Shown here: positions 53,555 through 64,000 of the stretch, piece by piece | How the letters are laid out: each line of letters begins with the position of its first letter | Position numbering within the stretch: the stretch's first letter is position 1 | From: Lolium rigidum | Taxonomy: Eukaryota > Streptophyta > Magnoliopsida > Poales > Poaceae | Assembly: GCF_022539505.1 (NCBI RefSeq) | Contig: NC_061510.1 | Span: 222,850,043 to 222,914,042, forward strand | DNA length: 64,000 nt | Direction: 5' to 3' | Translations under genes and position numbers: made by a program | The notes under the pieces: generated by a model | Database searches by the model: none | What the model was told of the DNA's origin: nothing | The model's input: the letters and a program-made list of their open reading frames with translations, nothing else

Positions 53555-53940
53555 TGACATAGGCATCCCCAATGGGCCTGCCGAAGAAGGTACCCGGGGT
53601 TTACTGAAGGCCCACGACCCGAAGGATAAGAAGATTCGGAAGCCCAAGATACTATTAAGGAAAGATAGAGTTGTAACAGGAAGCATTATTTGTAATCTTG
53701 CGGGACGGGTTAGAAACCCTCCCGGACTCTGTAAACTTGTGTATCACGAATCCCTCGGCTCCACCTCCTATATAAGGGGGAGTCGAAGGACAAAGAAAGG
53801 ATCGAATCATTGTCTCACGAACCCTAGCTTTTACATCGTCGAGTACTTTTCGGCTGAAACCTTCGAGATCTACTTGCCCTCTACAATCAACGAAACCCTA
53901 GTCTACTACTTGTAGGCATTGACAAGTTAATACCTTGTCA
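53555..53940 (+). repeat. 3' LTR of the second Tat element
   Basis: 386 bp, TGACATAGG to ACCTTGTCA, followed by the duplicated CCATA. Confidence 0.95.
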
Positions 53941-54270
53941 CCATAGGCCGGCGCGGGCCCCTCCCTGGCCGCGCCGCCCTATGGTTTGGCCACCTCGTGG
54001 CCCCACTTCGTATGCTCTTCGGTCTTCTGGAAGCTCCGTGGAAAAATAAGACCTTGGGCGTTGATTTTGTCCAATTCCGAGAATATTTCCTTTGTAGGAT
54101 TTCTGAAACCAAAAACAGCAGAAAACAGGAACTGGCGCTTCGGCATCTTGTCAATAGGTTAGTGCCGGAAAATGCATATAAATGATGTAAAGTGTGTACA
54201 AAACATGTGAGTATTGTCATAAAAGTATCATGGAACATAAGAAATTATAGATATCGTTTGAGACGTATCA

Positions 54271-54428
54271 CGCCCTAGCCCCCCTCTCTCTCCCAAACCC
54301 TAGCTGCCCCTCCTCCACATACAACTCTAGTAGCGCTTTGGTGAAGCCCTGCCGGAGTTCTCCACCACCACCGCCACCACGCCGTCGTGCTGCCGGGATT
54401 CCGAGGAGGATCTACTACTTCCGCAGCC
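54271..54428 (+). mobile_element. Angela/BARE-like LTR, second part
   Basis: Continues the LTR interrupted at 39999 with CACCGCCACCACGCCGTCGT and GAGGAGGATCTACTACTTCC, a hallmark of the Angela/BARE LTR end, and is cut at 54429 by the next element. Confidence 0.82.
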
Positions 54429-55800
54429 TGATACGACCAAAACGTATCTACTTTCCCGAACACTTTTGCTATTGTTTTGCCTCTAATTTGTGTATTTTGG
54501 ATACAACTAACACGGACTAACGCTGTTTTCAGCAGAATTGCCCTGGTGTCTTGTTTTTGTGCAGAAAATCAACCTTCAGGAAAATTCCCGGAAATAATTG
54601 CAATGGGCCTATTTTCACAGAAGATTTACGGAGCCAGAAGACGAGACGGAGGGGGGCCACGAGGGGCGCCCACCATAAGGCGGTGCGGTGGGACCCTGGG
54701 CCGCGCCGCCCTATGGTGACGCCGCCTCGGCCAGCCCCCGACGTTCCCCTCTGGACTACTTAAGGCTTTCGACCTAAAAACGCACGGGGGTTCGACCAAT
54801 CTGCCAGAAGACATCCAGAACTCCGCCACCATTGCGAAACTCCGTCTCGGGACCAGAAACTCCGTTCTAGCACCCTGCCGGGACGGGGAATTGAAGGAGA
54901 TCACCGCCATCATCACCACCGACGCCTCTCTGTCGACCATCCATGCTTCCCCCATCCATGTGTGAGTAATTCCCCCGCTGTAGGCTGAAGGGGATGGTAA
55001 TAGTCATAAGATTGTTAGGGCATAGTCCCTAGTATCCGTTGTTGGTACTTTTATGATATTGTTGCAAATTTTTATGCTTAATGCTTGTCACTAGGGCCCG
55101 AGTGCCATGATTTCAGATCTGAACATGTTATTGATTCTTGAAGATATTCATTGTTTTATGATCTTACCTGCAAGTTGTATACACATATTGCTGTCGAACC
55201 CGAGGCCCCAAAGTGACAGAAATTGGGACAACCGGAGGGGAAGGCTGTGATATGAGGCTCACATGTGTTCATGGAGTGTTAATGCTTTCCTCCGGTGCTC
55301 TATTAAAAGGACTAGCCTAATTACCAGTAGTTTCCCTAGAGGCCCGGCTGCCACCGGCTGGTAGGACAAAAGGTGTTGTGCAAGTTTCTCATTGCGAGCA
55401 CGTACGACTATATACGGAACACATGCCTATGGTTATTTAGTACTTGGATACCGCTTTATTATTATCTGCAAATGCCCTGCCTTGATTGTTACATGAGTTC
55501 TCTTATCCATGCAGCGCCCGTTCATCCATCCATGTGCCTGCAGTATTTTAATCCTGCTATTTACTATAATCACTACTGCTGTCTTTATTACACTGCTGCT
55601 TATATTTCACTACTGCTACTGCTATAAAACTGTTGCTACTGATAAACTCTTGCGAGCAAGTCTGTTTCCAGGTGGCAGCTGAATTGACAACTCCATTGTT
55701 AAGGCTTGCAAATATTCTTTGGCTCCCCTTGTGTCGAATCAATAAATTGGGTTTACTTCCCTCGAAGACTGTTGCGATCCCCTATACTTGTGGGTCATCG
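54429..55800 (+). repeat. 5' LTR of the Athila-type element
   Basis: 1372 bp. Starts with the near-palindrome GATACG...CGTATC. It contains splice-like GTGAGTAAT at 54962 and TGTTTCCAG ending 55671. The last base is G where the copy at 28713-29061 has A (TCATCA). Confidence 0.82.
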
Positions 55801-55811
55801 ACACTATTTTC

Positions 55812-55829
55812 TGGCGCCGTTGCCGGGGA
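55812..55829 (+). other. Primer binding site, tRNA-Asp type
   Basis: TGGCGCCGTTGCCGGGGA, identical to the site at 7365. Confidence 0.88.
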
Positions 55830-55887
55830 GCATAGCTTTATTTGCAAGTTCACCTGGATTGATATTGTTCGCTGCAAATTCTCCATC

Positions 55888-57165
55888 ATGGGTAAACCTC
55901 GCGATACTAAAGTCGCCATATTACCATCCACTACAAGAAAAGGTATAACTCTGAGTACCTCTGCTGCTCTTGATTCACCATCTGTGATAAGTAAATTTGT
56001 TTCACCACCACAAGCTTCACGTGTTGGTACTTCTGCTGAAACTGAAAATTCCTCTGATAATTTTGATGATAATGGTTCATTAGGTCCTTTTCTAGATGCT
56101 ACAATTGCTAGGTCTAGACAAATTGAAAATACTGAAATTCCTAATGAAAATACTGCTACACCTGTTAATTCACCTGAGTCTGTTGAAGACTCTAGTGATG
56201 ATCTTGATGAAGATTATGTGGAACTTGATGATGATTTTATTGATAAATGCAATGCTACTACTGATGCAACATATTGCCTTGCAGAAAATTTATAGTTTTG
56301 ACCAGGAAGATGGAGAGAAATTGCCTGAAGCTTGGGCAAGGTTTTGCTCTCTTATCAGAGCTCGGCCTGGATATGATTTGGAAAAGCATGACCTACTTGA
56401 TATATTTTATAGTGTACTAACCATTGAGTCTAGGGCATACCTGGATAGTTGTGCTGGTTGTGTTTTCAGGAAAGAACTCCGCACGAAGCTGAAGAATTAA
56501 TGGCTAGAATAGGCCGAAATCATGATGATTGGACTACACCTGAACCAACCCCAATACCAATATTGAAGAAGAGGGGCATGATTAAATTAAATGATGAAGA
56601 TATCAGGGAAGCCAAGAAATCTCTTAAAGAGAAAGGTATTAAATCTGAAGATGTGAAGAATTTACCCCCCATAGAAGATTTATGTAAGATAACTCCCCCT
56701 TCATCCACGATTGAGGTACATTCTCTTCAACGCTTTGATAGAGAAGATATTCCTTGCTCAAAACCTCATGATCAATGTTTAGATGAGTTTGATAATTATG
56801 TTGTTAAGCAAGATAATTTTAATATGAGAGTAGAGAATCATTTAATGGAAAATTCTCAAGCTATTAGTAAATTGCATGATATTGTGGAGAGAACCTCCAA
56901 TGATGTTAAGATGCTTGTTAAACATTTTCATATGGTTCAAACTCAAATTGATCAACTCACTAAAGTGCAAAATGACTTGTTAAAAAATACTTCTAAAGAA
57001 AAACATGCTTATGAAGTAACAACTAGAGGTGGTGTTTCTACAAAGGATCCTCTATATCCTGAGGGCATCCCAAAAGAGTTGAACAAGATTCTCAACGAAC
57101 TAAAGAAATTAGTGCTCCCTCTAAGAAAAAGAAGAAGAAACATAAACTGTTGTAGAATCCTCTGA
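55888..57165 (+). pseudogene. Athila-type Gag, frameshifted
   Basis: ATG at 55888 opens MGKPRDTKVAIL with an acidic N-terminal region (SSDDLDEDYVELDDDF). A frameshift near 56280 leads to YSFDQEDGEKLPEAWARFCS, the Gag core, and another near 56470 to ELMARIGRNHDDWTT; the last frame ends at 57165. C-terminal sequence is charged, with a likely helical stretch (NHLMENSQAISKLHDIVE). No zinc knuckle is seen, as is common in Athila Gags. Confidence 0.78.
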
Positions 57166-58148
57166 GCCTGTTAATGATCCTAATAGTATTTCTATTTCTG
57201 ATGCTGAAACTGAAAGTGGTAATGAACATGATAAAGAAAATGATAAGAATGATGTTTCTGATAAAGAAGAGATTGAAGATGAACCCGAAAATCATGCTAA
57301 AAATAAAAAGTATGCTAAAGAAGATTTTATTGCTAAGAAACATGGTAATGAGAGAGAACCTTGGGTTCAAAAGAAAATGCCTTTTCCTGCTAAGAAACTA
57401 AAATCAAAGGAGGAAGAACACTATAATAAATTTTGTGATTGGATGAAACCTTTGTTCCTGCAAATCCCTTTGACTCGATGCTATTAAATTGCCTCCTTAT
57501 TCAAAGTATATGAAAGATATTGTCTCTAACAAAAGGAAAATTCCTAATGAGGAGATTTCCACTATGCTTGCTAATTACTCTTTCAATGGCAAGGTTCCAA
57601 AGAAGTTGGGAGACCCGGGTATACCGACTATCCCTTGTTCAATCAAGAATAATTATGTTAGAACCGCTCTATGTGATTTGGAAGCAGGAGTTAGTGTTAT
57701 GCCTTTTTCTCTTTACAAGAGACTTTATTTAGATAAGTTGATACCAACCGATATATCTTTGCAAATGGCTGATAAATCTACTGCTATTCCTGTTGGTATA
57801 TGTGAGGATGTTCCTGTTCAAGTTACTAATAATTTCTTAATATTAACTGATTTTGTTGTGTTGGAAATGCCTGAAGATGATAATATGTCTATTATTCTTG
57901 GAAGACCCTTTCTTAACACTGCAGGGGCTGTTATTGATTGCAATAAAGGAAAAGTTACTTTCAATGTTGATGACAAGGAGCATACTGTTTATTTTCCCAA
58001 GAGGATTGATAAAGTATATGGAGTTAATACAATTTCTAATTTGAGAACTATCAAAGTGGGAGTTATTGATTGCCCTATATATGAGCCTAAACAAGGATAT
58101 CAAAATATTATGATTGGATCCATATCAATACAATATAAGGTAACATGA
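57166..58148 (+). pseudogene. Athila-type protease with altered active site
   Basis: After a frameshifted acidic/Lys-rich linker (SISISDAETESGNEHDKEN, 57190-57300; EPWVQKKMPFPAKKL, 57357-57400), another shift near 57480 leads into the open frame 57489-58148: PPYSKYMKDIVSNKRK, ALCDLEAGVSVMPFSLYKRL, then FVVLEMPEDDNMSIILGRPF and GAVIDCNKGKVTFNV. It is the retropepsin of Athila elements, but the active-site motif reads D-L-E-A where the family has D-L-G-A; this Gly is normally invariant, so the enzyme is probably dead. Ends ISIQYKVT with TGA at 58146-58148. Confidence 0.8.
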
Positions 58149-58479
58149 TTGATATGAGGTTTATTTCTTCTTATGTCATGTAAAATTTATTTGGTGGCAA
58201 GACTTGATCAACCTTGTTAACAAGTACATTTTATATGTATGGAAGAGCTAAACAACATTTCTTTCTTTCTCCACTTGTTTACTTGCTGTAGTACTATTTG
58301 TTTTGCAAGATACTTTAGTTGTTTAGAAGTTTGAAAATCTTTTCTGCCCTGTAATAGTTATTTTAACACCCAGAAATGTGCATTTTTCGAAGTTTTTCAA
58401 AAATTTACAAAATTTATATCACTGGTCCTATTTTCGAAATGCAACCTGGGAGTGCCTGGGGCTGACCAGTGGGGCACCC
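58149..58479 (+). other. Non-coding tail before element M2
   Basis: AT-rich, then a GC-rich end (GAGTGCCTGGGGCTGACC). No frame, no repeat seen. Confidence 0.5.
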
Positions 58480-59926
58480 TGATGTCTACGGGTGCTTCTA
58501 TTCTTGTAGACAGTGTTGGGCCTCCAAGAGCAGAGGTTTGTAGAACAGCAGCAAGTTTCCCTTAAGTGGATCACCCAAGGTTTATCGAACTCGGGGAGGA
58601 AGAGGTCAAAGATATCCCTCTCAAGCAACCCTGCAATCACGATACAAGAAGTCTCTTGTGTCCCCAACACACCTAATACATTTGTCAGATGTATAGGTGC
58701 ACTAGTTCGGCGAAGAGATAGTGAAATACAAGTAGTATGGATGTATATGAGTGGTAACAGCAATCTGAATAAAATATGGCAGCGAGTAAACATGCAACAA
58801 AACAGTAAACAAACGAAGATTCGATGTTTGGAAACAAGGCCTAGGGATCATACTTTCACTAGTGGACACTCTCAACATTGCAATCATAATTGAATATAAA
58901 TATAAGCACTTCACTATGCTATTCTGAATTACTCTCTGGCAAGATAACGAACACTAATTCATCATGTAGGCAAACCTTAAAGATGTATTCCCAAGTACTA
59001 ATAAACACCCCACGCTGTCACCGTGAGCATTCATAGGAGGTACTAACACACCACAATTTCACAGAGACATCCAACTCAAATCATAACTCAGTGAACAAGT
59101 ATTCTGTGAAATATAGCCTAAGAGACCCACACGGTGCACACAGTGTCACCTTTACACACGTGGGACAAGGAGTCTCCGGAGATCACATAAGTAAAATCCA
59201 CTTGAATAGCATAACGACATCTAGATTACAAGCTCATCATATGGATCTCAATCATGTAAAGCAGCTCATGAGATCATTGTATTGAAGTACATAGGAGAGA
59301 GATTAACCACATAGCTACCGGTACAGCCCCGAGCCTCGATGGAGAACTACTCCCTCCTCATGGGAGACAGCAGCGTTGATGAAGATGGCGGTGGTGTCGA
59401 TGGAGGAGCCTTCCGGGGGCACTTCCCCGTCCCGGCGGCGTGCCGGAATAGAGACTCCTGTCCCCCAGATCTTGGCTTCGCGATGGCGGCGGCTCTGGAA
59501 GGTTTCTCGTACCGTCGCTTTTTCGTATCGAGGTTTTAGGTCAGGGACCTTTAAATAGGCGAAGAGGCGGAGTCGGAAGGCTGACGAGGCGGTGACACAA
59601 TAGGGGGTGTGGCCTAGGCCCTGGCCGCGCCACCCTGTCATCTGGTGGGCCTGTGGCCCCCCTCTGGTTGCTCTCGGGTGTTCTGGAAGCTTCGTGGAAA
59701 AATAGGATGCTGGGCATTGATTTCGTCCGATTCCGAGAATATTTCCTTACTAGGATTTCTGGAACCAAAAACAGCTGAAAACAAAGAACCGGCCCTTCGG
59801 CATCTCGTCAATAGGTTAGTTCCGGAAAACGCATAATAATGACATATAATGTGTATAAAACATGCGAGTATCATCAATAAAGTAGCATGGAACATAAGAA
59901 ATTATAGATACGTTTGAGACGTATCA
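58480..59926 (-). repeat. 3' LTR of M2
   Basis: 1447 bp. On the minus strand it begins TGATACGTCTCAAACGTATC (terminal near-palindrome) and ends GACATCA. The first ~330 bp read on the minus strand resemble other Sabrina-like LTR starts; the rest differs. Confidence 0.9.
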
Positions 59927-59942
59927 AGCATCCCCAAGCTTA
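59927..59942 (-). other. Polypurine tract of M2
   Basis: On the minus strand TAAGCTTGGGGATGCT abuts the LTR start, the same motif as at 10820 and 33409. Confidence 0.75.
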
Positions 59943-62340
59943 GTTCCTACTCGCCGTCGAGTAGGTAAACGATAACAAAGATAATTTCTTAAGTGACATG
60001 CTATCATAATCTTGATCAATACAATTGTAAAGCATATGTAATGAATGCAGCGATTCGAAGCAATGGTGAAGACAATGAGTAAACAATTGAATCATATAGC
60101 AAAGACTTTTCATGAATAGTACTTTCAAGACAAGCATCAATAAGACTTGCATAAGAGTTACTCATAAAGCAATAAATTCAAAGTAAAGGCATTGAAGCAA
60201 CACACAGGATGATTAAGTTTCAGCAATTGCTTTCAACTTGTAACATGTATATCTCATGGATAGTTGTCAACATAAAGCAATATAACAAATGCAATAGGTA
60301 AACATGTAAGAATCAATGCACACAGTTGATACAAGTGTTTGCTTCTAGGATAGAAAGAAGTAGGTGAACTGACTCAACATAAAAGTAGAAGAATGGCCCT
60401 TCGCAGAGGGAAGCATGGATTAAATCATGTGCTAGAGCTTTTTAAGTTTTGAAATCATATAGAGAGCATAAAAGTAAAGTTTTGAGAGGTGTTTGTTGTT
60501 GTCAACGAATGGTAGTGGGCACTCTAACCCCCTTGCCAAACATACTTTCAAAGAGCGGCTCCCATGAAGGACGTTATCTCTACCTGCTAGGTAGATCATC
60601 CCTCTTCCCTTTTGTTTACACATGTACTTTAGTTTTATTTATGGTTGACACTCGTCCCAACCTTTTGCTTACACAAGCCATGGCTAACCGAATCCTCGGG
60701 TGCCTTCCAACATTCACATACCATGAAGAAGTGTCTATTTGCAAAATTAAGTTGCTTACTGATGAATCAGAGCAAAACATGTGAAGAGAATTATTAGTGA
60801 AGGTTGATTAATTGGGGGCTGGGAACCCCGCGCCAGCTCTTTTTGCAAAATTATTGGATAAGCGGATGAAGCCACTAGTCCATTGGTGAAAGCTGCCCAA
60901 CAAGATTGAAAGATAAAACACCACATACTTCCTCATGAGCTATAAAACATTGACACAAATAAGGAGTAATAAAGTTTTGAATTGTTTAAAGGTAGCACAT
61001 GAAGTAATTTACTTTGGAATGGCAGAGAAATACCATGTGGTAGGTAGGTATGGTGGACACAAATGGCATAGTATTTGGCTCAAGGATTTGGATGCACGAG
61101 AAGAATTCCTCTCAATACAAGGCTAGGCTAGCAAGGTTGTTTGAAGCAAACTCAAGTATAAAACGGTGCAGCAAGACTCACATATGAACATATTGTAACT
61201 ATTATAAGACTTTATATCGTCTCCTTGTTGTTCAAACACCTCAACCAAAAAATATCTAGACTCTAGAGACCAATCATGCAAACCAAATTTTAACAAGCTC
61301 TATGTAGTTCTTCATTAATAGGTGCAAAGTACATGATGCAAGAGCTTAAACATGATCTATATGAGCACAACAATTGCCAAGTATCAAATTATTCAAGACA
61401 TATACCAATTACCACATGCAGCATTTTCTGTTTTCAACCATATAACAATGAACGAAGAAGTTTCAACCTTCGCCATGAACATTAAAAGCTAAGAACACAT
61501 GTGTTCATATGCAACAGCAGAGCGTGTCTCTCTCCCACACAATGAATGCTAGGATCCAATTTTATTCAAACAAAACAAAAATAAGAACAAACAGACGCTC
61601 CAAGTAAAGTACATAAGATGTGACGGAATAAAAATATAGTTTCAAGAGAAGAAACCTGATAATTTGTCGATGAAGAAGGGGATGCCTTGGGCATCCCCAA
61701 GCTTAGATGCTTGAGTCTTCTTGAAATATGCAGGGATGAACCACGGGGGCATCCCCAAGCTTAGACTTTTCACTCTTCTTGATCATATTGTATCATCCTC
61801 CTCTCTTGACCCTTGAAAACTTCCTCCACACCAAACTCAAAACAAACTCATTAGAGGGTTAGTGCATAATCAAAAATTCACATGTTCAGAGGTGACACAA
61901 TCATTCTTAACACTTCTGGACATTTCTCAAAGCTACTGAAAGGTAATGGAACAAAGAAATCCATCCAACACAGCGAAAGAGGCAATGCGAAATAAAAGGC
62001 AGAATCTGTCAAAACAGAACAGTCCGTAAAGACGAATTTTATAGAGGCACCAGACTTGCTCAGATGAAAATGCCCAAATTGAATGAAAGTTGCGTACATA
62101 TCTGAGGATAACTCACGTAAATTGGTAGATTTTTCTGAGTTACCTGCAGAGAATCATACCCAAATTCGTGACAGTAAGAAATCTGTTTCTGCGCAGTAAT
62201 CCAAATCTAGTATGAACCTTACTATCAAAGACTTTACTTGGCACAACAAATGCAATAAAATAAGATAAGGAGAGGTTGCTACAGTAGTAACAACTTCCAA
62301 GACTCAAATATAAAACAAAAGTTCTGTAGTAAAATAAACA
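59943..62340 (-). other. Non-coding internal region of M2
   Basis: Related in reverse to 8307-10819 and 30960-33408. The perfect hairpin GGGGATGCC-TTG-GGCATCCCC is at 61678-61698, with another purine-motif copy near 61750. No supported gene. Confidence 0.72.
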
Positions 62341-62392
62341 CATGGGTTATCTCCCAAGAAGTTCTTTCTTTATAGCCATTAAGATGGGCTCA
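62341..62392 (-). promoter_or_regulatory. Altered paired stem-loops of M2
   Basis: Minus strand AGCC...GGCT and TGGGAGATAACCCA keep pairing although the bases differ from the copies at 8256 and 30908. Here the ORF's last codons overlap the block. Confidence 0.45.
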
Positions 62393-63120
62393 GTAGTTTT
62401 AATGATGCACTTCCAAGAATAAGAGTTGAAGCAAAAGAGAGCATCAAGAAGCAAATTCAAAACAAATTTAAGCCTAACATGAAAAGGAATCTTGTAAATA
62501 AACAAATTCATGAAGCATAATGCAACAAGCATAGAAAGATAAAACAAGTGCAGCTTCAAGATTTTCAGCAAAAAGAGAGGTGTTTTAGTAACATGAAAAT
62601 TTCTACAACCATATTTTCCTCTCTCATAATAATATCCAATAGCATCATGAGCAAACTCAACAATATAACTATCAAATGAAACATTCTTATCATGAGTCTC
62701 ATGCATAAAATTATTACTACTCCCAACATAAGCATAATCAGTTTTATTAGTTGTAGTGGGAGCAAATTCAACAAAGTAGCTATCATTATTATTCTCATCA
62801 AGTGTAGGAGGCATAGTATAATCACAATAAAATTTACTCTCCATAGTAGGTGGCACCAAAAGACCACTATCATTATAATCATCATAAATAGGAGGCAAAG
62901 TATCATCAAAGAAAATTTTCTCCTCAATGCTTGGGGGACTAAAAAGATCATGAAAACCAGCTTCCCCAAGCTTAGAACTTTCTATATCATTATCAACAAT
63001 GGTGTTCAAAGCGTTCATACTAATATTACTACCAAGCATGCAAATAAGGTTCCATAGGTTTTTTAATTTTCGCATTAAACCATTCATGTCTTGACTCATG
63101 AAATAGTACAAAAAGCTCAC
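62347..63120 (-). CDS. Uncharacterised acidic ORF of M2 (257 aa frame)
   Basis: Homologue of the M1 ORF: ISMNALNTIV, SSKLGEAGF, repeated PP(S/T)-x-E-x-K motifs, NDSYFVEFAPTTTNK, SYIVEFAHDAIG and YYERGKYGC. It then continues with a hydrophobic C-terminal part (LFLLKILKLHLFYLSMLVAL and LKFVLNLLLDALFCF) that could be one or two membrane segments. A better N-terminus, MENICELFVLFHESRHEW, starts at about 63133 in another frame, so one frameshift near 63020-63060 is likely. No enzyme motif. Function unknown; it takes the gag position after the PBS. Confidence 0.6.
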   Translation of the reverse strand: MSFLYYFMSQDMNGLMRKLKNLWNLICMLGSNISMNALNTIVDNDIESSKLGEAGFHDLFSPPSIEEKIFFDDTLPPIYDDYNDSGLLVPPTMESKFYCDYTMPPTLDENNNDSYFVEFAPTTTNKTDYAYVGSSNNFMHETHDKNVSFDSYIVEFAHDAIGYYYERGKYGCRNFHVTKTPLFLLKILKLHLFYLSMLVALCFMNLFIYKIPFHVRLKFVLNLLLDALFCFNSYSWKCIIKTTEPILMAIKKELLGR

Positions 63121-63272
63121 AGATGTTTTCCATTATGCCTTACTAGTGTTTAACAAGAAACAAAAAGATGCAATTGCAGGATCTAAAGGAAATAGCTTCG
63201 AGCACACACACAACGGCAACGTAAAAATACTTAGTTACCTGGGACCGGAGTATGAGTGTCTTTTACCTTTCC

Positions 63273-63290
63273 TCCCCGGCAACGGCGCCA
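63273..63290 (-). other. Primer binding site of M2, tRNA-Asp type
   Basis: Minus strand TGGCGCCGTTGCCGGGGA, 10 nt from the LTR at 63301. Confidence 0.88.
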
Positions 63291-63300
63291 GAAAAGTGCT

Positions 63301-64000
63301 TGATGTCTATGGGTGCTTCTATTCTTGTAGACAGTGTTGGGCCTCCAAGAGCAGAGGTTTGTAGAACAACAAGCAAGTTTCCCTTAAGTGGATCACCCAA
63401 GGTTTATCGAACTCAGGGAGGAAGAGGTCAAAGATATCCCTCTCAAGCAACCCCTGCAATCACGATACAAGAAGTCTCTTGTGTCCCCAACACACCTAAT
63501 ACACTTGTCAAATGTATAGGTGCACTAGTTCGGCGAAGAGATAGTGAAATACAAGTAGTATGGATGTATATGAGTGGTAATAGCAATCTGAATAAAATAT
63601 GGCAGCGAGTAAACATGCAACAAAACAGTAAACAAACGGAGATTCGATGTTTGGAAACAAGGCCTAGGGATCATACTTTCACTAGTGGACACTCTCAACA
63701 TTGCAATCATAATTGAATATAAATATAAGCACTTCACTATGCTATTCTGAATTACTCTCTGGCAAGATAACGAACACTAATTCATCATGTAGGCAAACCT
63801 TAAAGATGTATTCCCAAGTACTAATAAACACCCCACGCTATCACTGTGAGCATTCATAGGAGGTACTAACACACCACAATTTCATAGAGACATCCAACTC
63901 AAATCATATCTCAGTGAACAAGTATTCTGTGAAATATAGCCTAAGAGACCCACACGGTGCACACACTCGTCACCTTTACACACGTGGGACAAGGAGTCTC
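63301..64000 (-). repeat. 5' LTR of M2, incomplete at the window edge
   Basis: Matches 58480-59180 almost base for base; continues past the window. Confidence 0.92.

Larger units (their letters stand above)
40903..53940 (+). mobile_element. Nearly complete Tat-lineage Ty3 LTR retrotransposon
   Basis: 13,038 bp with target-site duplication CCATA (40898-40902, 53941-53945), LTRs 40903-41287 and 53555-53940, PBS, gag, protease, RT, two RNase H regions, integrase, a convergent antisense gene and a PPT. LTRs differ by seven substitutions and one indel by eye (about 1.8%). At the often-used grass rate of 1.3e-8 per site per year this is roughly 0.7 million years. Coding is broken by four in-frame stops and three frameshifts, so the copy is not autonomous now. 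Confidence 0.95.
40000..54270 (-). mobile_element. Minus-strand solo LTR, Sabrina-like, hosting the second Tat element
   Basis: On the plus strand runs TGCCGCGTGTAATTGAC to AGACGTATCA, bracketed by CGCCC (39995-39999 and 54271-54275). Without the nested Tat element it is about 1.2 kb, shorter than the ~1.6-kb relatives because roughly 0.4 kb is deleted around 40497-40510. No internal region remains. Confidence 0.88.
54429..58479 (+). mobile_element. Athila-type Ty3 element, 5' LTR, gag and protease only
   Basis: LTR 54429-55800 (TGATACGACC to GGGTCATC), tRNA-Asp PBS at 55812-55829, Gag from 55888 and protease to 58148, then 330 bp non-coding before element M2. RT, RNase H, integrase and a 3' LTR are absent, so it is truncated or its rest lies beyond M2. 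It interrupts the Angela-like LTR. Confidence 0.85.
58480..64000 (-). mobile_element. Element M2: minus-strand non-autonomous LTR element, runs off the right edge
   Basis: Plus-strand order: 3' LTR 58480-59926 (TGATGTCTACGG to ACGTATCA), PPT 59927-59942, non-coding 59943-62340, ORF 62347-63120, PBS 63273-63290, 5' LTR from 63301 onward. The LTRs are near-identical over the visible 700 bp. No pol. The internal region is related to the Sabrina-like elements and M1. Confidence 0.88.

Noticed and set aside
55929..55945. CACTACAAGAAAAGG, like a CACTA transposon end
   Set aside because: It lies inside the Athila-type Gag frame and has no partner inverted repeat or 3-bp duplication. A similar CACTACAAAAA at 50682 is a splice acceptor read in reverse.
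57174..57401. Lys/Met-rich ORF overlapping the Gag-protease linker
   Set aside because: Out-of-frame reading of the acidic linker; the real frame gives SISISDAETESGNEHD.

Overview
This window is pure transposable-element sequence from a large grass genome. The families (Sabrina/WHAM-like and other Athila-lineage Ty3 elements, Angela/BARE-like and Maximus-like Ty1 elements, Tat-lineage elements carrying an antisense gene, an L1-type LINE) point to a Pooideae cereal or relative: Triticeae (wheat, barley, rye and kin) most likely, oat possible. I see no host gene, tRNA or rRNA. Two 100-N assembly gaps (13843-13942 and 28613-28712) cut through elements. Family names come from remembered sequence resemblance, not a database search.

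Layout, left to right. 1-720 is a decayed chromovirus (Tekay/Del-like) pol fragment on the minus strand. 721-2936 is a large imperfect inverted repeat whose spacer holds a Sabrina-like LTR fragment and a copia-type gag remnant. 2937-4747 and 21330-22263 are the two halves of a minus-strand, probably Sirevirus-like element with an env-like (third-ORF) gene. A 5'-truncated LINE (4748-21329, 14-bp target-site duplication) split it. That LINE in turn received a complete non-autonomous Sabrina-like element (5741-12448, TSD CCTCT), a Tat element (13757-17928, TSD GATCC, mostly lost in the gap) and a solo LTR (19519-21117, TSD GTGAT). 22264-28612 is a Maximus-like Sirevirus with a 2.5-kb LTR and a gag but no pol before the gap.

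After the gap come an Athila-type LTR end (28713-29061) inside a second Sabrina-like element (to 35033), itself next to a minus-strand element M1 (35034-38668). An Angela-like LTR (38669-39999, continued 54271-54428) holds a minus-strand solo LTR (40000-54270, TSD CGCCC), which holds a nearly full-length Tat element (40903-53940, TSD CCATA, LTRs about 98% identical). The right end is an Athila-type gag-protease element (54429-58479) followed by minus-strand element M2 (58480 to beyond 64000).

How the parts work. Only the Tat element at 40903-53940 carries a near-complete gag-protease-RT-RNase H-integrase set, broken by a few stops and frameshifts. It also carries a multi-exon gene on the opposite strand with its own TATA box; the second Tat copy carries a related one. 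The Sabrina-like elements encode no polymerase and must have been moved by enzymes from elsewhere, but they keep conserved non-coding features: a tRNA-Asp primer site, repeated polypurine tracts, paired stem-loops after the ORF and possible splice sites in the LTR. These are the most interesting signals here.
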